Source: Blastomyces gilchristii SLH14081
Taxonomy: Eukaryota > Ascomycota > Eurotiomycetes > Onygenales > Ajellomycetaceae
Length of the DNA stretch: 64,000 bases
NCBI RefSeq assembly: GCF_000003855.2
Contig: NW_003101679.1
Coordinates: 310,001-374,000, forward strand
Direction of reading: 5' to 3'
Shown one piece after another: positions 59,640-64,000 of this stretch (the first letter of the stretch is position 1; every line of letters begins with the position of its first letter). The notes beneath the pieces are model-generated. The model was not told the origin of the DNA and made no database searches. It saw only the letters and a program-made list of their open reading frames with translations. The position numbers and the translations under genes are program-made.

Positions 59640-61620
59640 AGATATATTCTTATGTAGAGTGATAATCTGAATTATCTACAAAAGAGACATCACTGACAGC
59701 TTCAATAATATCAGGTTTGAGATTAAGTTGTAGAGGTCTGTCAATGTTATTATCATATTGAATAGCAAGATTCTTTGTATTATATAGATAAGATATCATT
59801 CTATTCATCTCTGATAAGTGATGTTCTGATGAATTCATCATGAACATAGCTAGTTTACTCACTGCATATGTAATATCAGAGTGAGTTATCATCACTGAGT
59901 AGATACAGAAGCTGATACATTGTTAATAATAATGGATTTTTACAGATATGACTGACTCATTAAAAGACTCTAACAGAGTATCAGTTAGTGAGGTATATGC
60001 CTTGCAGGCATGTGTAAGATGATATGTATTAACTATCTTATCAATATAGACATTCTGACATAGCCAGAGCTTTAAGTTGAGATGATCATGTATTATTCAT
60101 ATGTTGAGAAACCATTTCAAATCTCTCATCTGTCAGATCTTGTAGGTGTTTTTAAGATCTTTGATTAGTTGATCTCTTTCTTTCAAATCTTCTTTTTATG
60201 ATAGAATGATGATATTATTCACATAGAAGAAGATGATTAATCAATCATTAGAGAAGAGACATCAATTCTCTGATATAGAGATGAAGTCTAGTGTTCTCAA
60301 TATTGAAGATAGTTCATTTAATCAGAGAAGAAATGATCTGTATAATTCATATAATACTTATAGAAGTTTTAGTATATATTTTATATACTTCAAATTTTAC
60401 ATTCTCTTCAACTTCTATCATTTATTAAATAGTTTCACATATACTAGCTTATCAATATCACTATTAATAAAGACATTGATTTCATCTAGCTATTTCACAT
60501 CTAGATCAAATGCTGCTGTTAAAGCTAACAAGATTCAGAGATCTCTGACAGCTAGAGTGTGAGCTTTTATAGTGAGATCTGTGATTGATTGAAGATCTCT
60601 GTATACACAGATACAAGCTTTGTATTTCAAAAGAAAACCTTCAGCATCAAATTTGTAGATGAATATTCATTGTAGAGAGATAACTGAGATATCTCTCTGT
60701 AATCTACTAGTAATTTCATATGTATTCTGCAGAGATATACTATTTCATTTCTGCTTAACAGTGTTCTCAAATTCTTCATGATGTGAGTGTTTTTCAATAT
60801 CTGTTCAGTGATTCAGTGAATCTGACAGTTGAGATCTATGAATTCTTGATATAGCTGTATTATTGATAACTGTGTAAACAGTATTAGAAAATAAATTTTG
60901 AGACTTGTTAAAGTCTGTGTGTGAATTTGAATGAGAGAATACATCATTGATCATTTAATAAGAATTGTCTTTAATAATTGAAACTGTCACAAGATGAGCA
61001 GTTCTGCATTTTCAGGTTCTGTAGTCTTTAATAATATTAGCTTCATTAAAATCAGCACTGATATTATGAGCTCTAGATGCAATATTCTGTATTCAATTAT
61101 CTATCACAGCTGAATAAGTATTAATATTAACATCAGAATCTGTTGACTCTGGCATTGAATCTGGTGTAGAAAGGATTGAAACTTTAGAAAGAATTAAAAT
61201 GTTATAGTGTTTATACTCATTATTCTCCTCCTCTATTTTTTCAGAGCTTTGAGCATTTTCTTTAAAATGAAAAACATCAATATCTGCATCTATAATCTCT
61301 TTCAATTGATTGATAGTAGTTATTAATGATTCTTGAACTTTCATATATAGAAGCTTTATCTTCTTAGATACTCAATCTCTTAGTTGTCTTTCAATGTAGA
61401 GGTCTTCTGAGTTGAATTTTCTATTCTCATTAAATATCACATCTCTTGCTCTTATCAATTATTCTAAGTGTGAAATTCAAATTCAATAGATGTTTGTAGA
61501 ATCATATTCAACTAGATATTCAATATATACTCAGAGATCTAGCTTCTGAGAGTGATTTCTATTGAGAACTTCATTCAGTATCTTTGCATAGATGTGACAT
61601 CTGTAGATTCAAAGATGAGT
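59640..61620 (-). pseudogene. copia pol remnant: integrase end, RT, RNase H
   Basis: Readable from right to left: an integrase C-terminal region (about 61,600-61,340), a linker with the stretch VQESLITTINQLKE (61,344-61,093), and reverse transcriptase with ALTAAFDLDVK and the catalytic box YVNN at 60,225-60,214, both Asp replaced by Asn. RNase H begins near ITHSDITYAVSKLAMFMMNS at 59,890. Stop codons are scattered through the pol frame. Confidence 0.82.
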
Positions 61621-61622
61621 AT

Positions 61623-61820
61623 TGTAAGAAATCCCGCTTCTTGCGGATTCTTTACCTCTATTTCTATCTCTCATGTAATCAATAGAGCTAGCGGCCCTTG
61701 ACTACACACAACTATATAGACTGGAGTTCACAAATACTATTCACAACTCAGCTTGAATGCTATTATACATTTAATCTCTACATTTTATCTTTCTACTGTG
61801 AATACTTCTAGTAGTTAACA
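61623..61820 (+). repeat. Putative gypsy-5 5' LTR
   Basis: Starts TGTAAGAAATCCCGC exactly where the copia frame ends, and ends GTTAACA about 198 bp later. The first about 85 bp keep CCC, CG and GGCCC; the rest is depleted. An imperfect inverted repeat GTAAGAAATCC...GGATTCTTTAC lies at its start. The right LTR lies outside the window, so the exact end is inferred. Confidence 0.55.
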
Positions 61821-64000
61821 GTATATATCACATCAAGCTGCAAACATCTGAATAACTGTCTGTGAGTACTTATTCTTACATTTCAAGCTCAGTCAGTCAG
61901 CAATCACCTGTTATAACTGAAAGAACTAGAAACTTGTATACTCTAATCTCTGTGAACTCTACTGCAGGCATTCAGAAGCAGTCATCTGAATCATGAATAG
62001 CTCTTATGAAAGAAGTCTCAGAGAACTTATTAATCACTTATAGAATATCATTCTTTACATCTGTGACAGAGAAACTCTCTGAACTCATAAACAAATCAAT
62101 CTTAGTGAAGAACATTCTTGAGCATCTTCTATAAGATCAAGCTATTTTTCTATAAGAAATACTTACTATCTGTAAACATTCTCAAACTGAGTCTCTAGAC
62201 ATAATCTTCAGAGATATCTGTGAACTGAAAAGAAACTTTCTTAAGTTATAATCACTTAAGATTACTTATTGAATCACAATCTATAAAAGCTTTTACAAGT
62301 TTGTATTTGAAATTGACTTACAAGCTCAGCTGTGTAATATGAAAGATGAAGAAGCTATCATCTACACAATAACAGATCTCTATTACACTGAAGTCAAAAA
62401 CTGACTGAATTATCTAGAAAATAATCATGAGAGATTCTGCTGATCTGTTCTTAAGACATATCTAAAGAACAAGTTAAGAGACTTTATAAGTCAGATAGAG
62501 AACATCTGAACTGCAATCATCAATATTAGAAAAAGAGATGAGAAATCTGATAAAGACTACTCACAGTGCTTTATGAAATTGTGATGTGAATTAGAGTCTG
62601 TGAAAACAGAACTCTGAAACAAGATCTGAATAATAATATTTATAAAGAGACTGAATAAAGACATGCAGAATAAGCTTATTAAGTAAGACTCTAAGTTCTT
62701 AACTCTGAAGAAACTGATAACTCTCATTCACTGCTTGTGAATCACTGTGAGAGTCACAGATCTGCAGAGAGCAGATTATTAACTAGCTCTGCAAGGGCCA
62801 GAATAACAGAGAACAGATTTATTAGAAAAAGATGATAAGACACAGAGAGATTCATATCTGACTGCTGAGCAGAGAGAGAGAGCTTTATAAGCTTCTGTAA
62901 ATAGAGTATATAATAGAGAGATTAAGAAAAAGAGACTCTGCTTTATCTATTCTAAATTAGAACATCTCTGTGCAAACTGTCTGAACAAATCAAAATAGAA
63001 ATTTGAGAAGTTATGAACAGAGTCAGCAACAGCCTTCTTAAGAGTCTTGAAGCTGATATCTAAATCTGTTACTTTTCTGATGAAAATACTTGCTTATAGA
63101 GAGAGACTGTGCTGCAGTACTGCTGTCTTATAAGTATGAAAAGCATTGATGAACTCAGGATCTCAGGTTACTGTAGTGTTTTTAAAGCTCATGAAGTGAA
63201 TGAGCTGAAAGATGAAAACTGAGAATCTGCTCTTATAATAAGCAGAGTATGAGAACTCAGATCTGAGAACTGAGAGACTTATAAGAGTCATCTTTGAATT
63301 GCAAGATCTCTCTGAAATCTGAAGAAGATTTACAGAAACTGTGATTATTGTGAATATTATAGATGACATGTACTTGAAACTTATATAACTTCAAAGACAC
63401 AATCTGCACATAGCTGTCTGTAAGTCAGGTTTATACTTTCAATTAGTGTTGACAGACTCACTCACAGAGATAGAATCAGTTGATGCTGTAGAGTTAATTA
63501 GAGAAGACAAGCCTATCTATATAATAACTTTACAAGTGTCTGAGAATCTCATAATCATGAAAACTGAGCTTCAGATATCAGAGAAATACTGAGATCTTAC
63601 AGAGATATTCAGCTCAGTAAAGATAGCTGAGCTTTCTTCTTATCATAAGAAGAATCTGATAATAGATTTAGTAGAAGAGTAGAAACCCTTCTGAGAATCA
63701 ATCTATAAACTCCCTTATCATGAGACAGAGGTCTTGCAGATTTATGTGAAGAAGAATCTGAAGAATGACTTTATCTGATCTTCACAGATCTTCATAGAAG
63801 TCTCTGTGATATTTGTGAAGAAGAAGAATGAAGATCTTAGATTATATATAGACTATCACAACCTGAACTTCAAGATAATAAAGAGCTGCTATCTTCTGTC
63901 TCTGATTGAGAATGTAATCAATTATCTTATAAAAGCTGTTATATTCACACAACTGAATGTGATTAATATATATACACAGCTGTAAATACAGTCTGAAAAT
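61623..64000 (+). mobile_element. Ty3/gypsy element gypsy-5, runs off the window
   Basis: A gag-like helical region lies at about 62,030-62,780. A CCHC remnant (read IYSKLEHLCANC) lies at about 62,945-62,985, a retropepsin-like NSGSQVTVVF at about 63,153-63,182, and the beginning of reverse transcriptase (LRLYIDYHNLNFKIIKS) at about 63,837-63,887. It is inserted in a copia element. TGA stops predominate. Confidence 0.8.

Larger units (their letters stand above)
58832..61622 (-). mobile_element. Ty1/copia element, 5' part displaced by gypsy-5
   Basis: On the - strand the visible order is integrase C-terminus, linker, reverse transcriptase, RNase H and 3' LTR at the left, the copia order (integrase before reverse transcriptase). 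The right edge of the readable integrase coincides with the start of the gypsy-5 LTR at 61,623, so the copia 5' half should lie beyond gypsy-5, outside the window. Confidence 0.8.

Overview
The window reads as a filamentous ascomycete nuclear genome. The genes have short GT-AG introns of 60-175 bp and encode fungal-type striatin, Get5, Nop2, a MATH/USP-like protein, deoxyhypusine synthase, Snt1 and a MINDY-type deubiquitinase. A compact gene island at about 28,651-58,450 of ordinary base composition lies between two very AT-rich tracts of decayed transposons. Isochores of this kind with degraded Ty3/gypsy elements are known in Onygenales such as Blastomyces and its relatives. That placement is an inference; no marker gene in the window settles it.

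Left AT-rich tract (1-28,650). Almost all of it is explained by nested mobile elements. A Ty3/gypsy element (gypsy-2, + strand, 4,100-28,650, paired 179-bp LTRs) is the host. Inside it sit gypsy-1 (4,358-12,176, 5-bp target duplication), a composite tRNA-headed LINE (13,688-16,074, 15-bp duplication), one copy of a 506-bp MITE (17,417-17,922, 8-bp duplication) and gypsy-3 (18,134-26,386, - strand, 4-bp duplication). Left of gypsy-2 are the 3' pol end of another gypsy element with a MITE inside it (1-2,240), a copia-family LTR (2,996-3,263) and a third MITE copy (3,406-3,910).

Gene island. The order is strA (+), get5 (-), nop2 (+), a 1,563-residue MATH / pseudo-USP / ubiquitin-like / MORN / RING protein (-), deoxyhypusine synthase (-), snt1 (+) and a MINDY deubiquitinase with a C-terminal CaaX box (-). 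These are housekeeping and regulatory genes: STRIPAK scaffold, tail-anchored protein targeting, ribosome assembly, ubiquitin signalling, eIF5A hypusination and chromatin deacetylation. They form no evident pathway cluster. get5/nop2 and the deoxyhypusine synthase/snt1 pair are divergent. strA/get5 and nop2/MATH-RING converge.

Right AT-rich tract (58,500-64,000). A - strand Ty1/copia element (3' LTR at 58,832-59,099) is interrupted at 61,622 by another + strand gypsy element (gypsy-5) that runs off the window.

The most unusual signals are mutational and structural. The decayed repeats have lost CpG and CpC (and so GpG) but keep CpA and CpT, unlike classical Neurospora RIP. The outermost bases of nearly every element escaped this mutation although inner copies of the same LTR sequence did not. 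The 2.4-kb LINE begins exactly at a tRNA-like RNA polymerase III promoter.
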